Positions 63,654 to 64,000 of a stretch of 64,000 nt of DNA are shown here, piece after piece. The notes under the pieces were generated by a model that saw only the letters and a list, made by a program, of their open reading frames with translations, did no database searches and was not told the origin of the DNA. Position 1 is the stretch's first letter, and every line of letters begins with the position of its first letter. This stretch comes from Halocafeteria seosinensis (lineage: Eukaryota; Sar; Bigyra; Bicosoecida), in the NCBI GenBank assembly GCA_001687465.1, contig LVLI01000118.1, forward strand, positions 103,203 to 167,202, written 5' to 3'. The translations under genes were made by a program, and so were the position numbers.

Positions 63654-64000
63654 CTACTGAACAAAGGTAGAAGCATAAACAGCTACACCACCTCTCTCTC
63701 TGGGTAAGACTAACTGAAGCCATCTGCACAGTAAGTTGACATTGGACCGCATAAGCCGACAAGACAACCCTTCACGAAGACATTCCACATATTTCGTAGG
63801 ATGAGATACATGAAGAGAAGCGGGCCGATGTTTAAGCTGAGATAGGAAATCCACCGCATCCTCTCCTATACCACCATATGATTGAAACGCAAAGGGGATT
63901 AACTTCTTTCCAAGTTCTTGACAGACTGCCCCATATTTATGAACTTTCATCCGTTCCACCACTCGAGTAGCTGCGGCAGTACGAAGGTTTTGTTGGGTAC
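63654..64000 (-). pseudogene. C-terminal end of a non-LTR retrotransposon-type protein, partial at window edge
   Basis: The frame is open from the window end to 63654. KYGAVCQELGKKLIPFAFQS then YGGIGEDAVDFLSQL resembles the conserved segment downstream of the reverse transcriptase in LINE-like elements of protists and algae, where FIPF and GG-G-A-F recur. The RT core would lie to the right of the window. Whether the complete gene is intact cannot be seen. Confidence 0.5.

Noticed and set aside
1-64000. CRISPR array
   Set aside because: No regularly spaced identical repeats with unique spacers; the tandem repeats seen are contiguous or irregular.

Overview
This is nuclear DNA of a eukaryote, most likely a unicellular protist or alga. 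Host genes have short GT-AG introns (about 55-100 nt), lie close together on both strands, and encode proteins found only in eukaryotes (PP2A B'' subunits, PHD/bromodomain proteins, TBC Rab-GAP, AP-4 accessory protein, RCK kinase). The sequence does not let me name the lineage.

Layout. 0.9-5.8 kb: two tandem PP2A B''-like genes (-). 7.3-15.9 kb: a giant bromodomain and multi-PHD chromatin protein (-). 17.7-20.5 kb: a three-exon Crinkler-RHS-type NTPase plus nuclease (+). 20.5-23.2 kb: repeat-rich spacer. 23.2-24.5 kb: a MAPK-family pseudokinase (+). 24.5-28.0 kb: an ankyrin protein and an AIDA homologue (-). 28.8-32.1 kb: an F-box-like/TBC protein (-). 32.6-36.4 kb: an RCK-type kinase and a LACTB2-like metallo-beta-lactamase (+). 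36.5-40.7 kb: a leucine-rich-repeat protein and a tepsin-like AP-4 accessory protein (-). 40.7-43.7 kb: repeats. 43.7-44.7 kb: a GT8 glycosyltransferase (+).

44.7-49.7 kb is a transposon graveyard: a 5'-truncated hAT transposase, a foldback repeat, and a Mutator-like transposase C-terminus with a Ulp1-type protease remnant. Directly abutting that remnant is a compact, intronless, virus-like block of about 12 kb (49.74-61.97 kb). It has twelve genes in divergent clusters: a small basic virion-type protein, several orphans, a lipase, a 1,587-residue fibre/spike with beta-helix, LamG-like domains and phage-type fibre repeats, a SAP-domain structural candidate, a small membrane protein and an adenain-like maturation protease. 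It has its own conserved upstream motif and hairpins after genes. I see no recognisable major capsid protein, packaging ATPase, polymerase or integrase, so it is a partial or highly diverged endogenous virus. Polinton-like or related DNA viruses of protists are the nearest guess. Base composition changes inside the fibre gene at about 57.05 kb, which suggests a mosaic origin.

62.0-64.0 kb returns to repeats: a second copy of the dispersed repeat found at 46.6 kb, tandem repeats, a perfect 50-bp palindrome, and the C-terminal end of a non-LTR retrotransposon-like protein running off the window.

Splice structures below were assembled by eye from canonical sites, reading phase and family similarity. 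All internal exons given keep frame. Gene 5' ends are the least certain parts.
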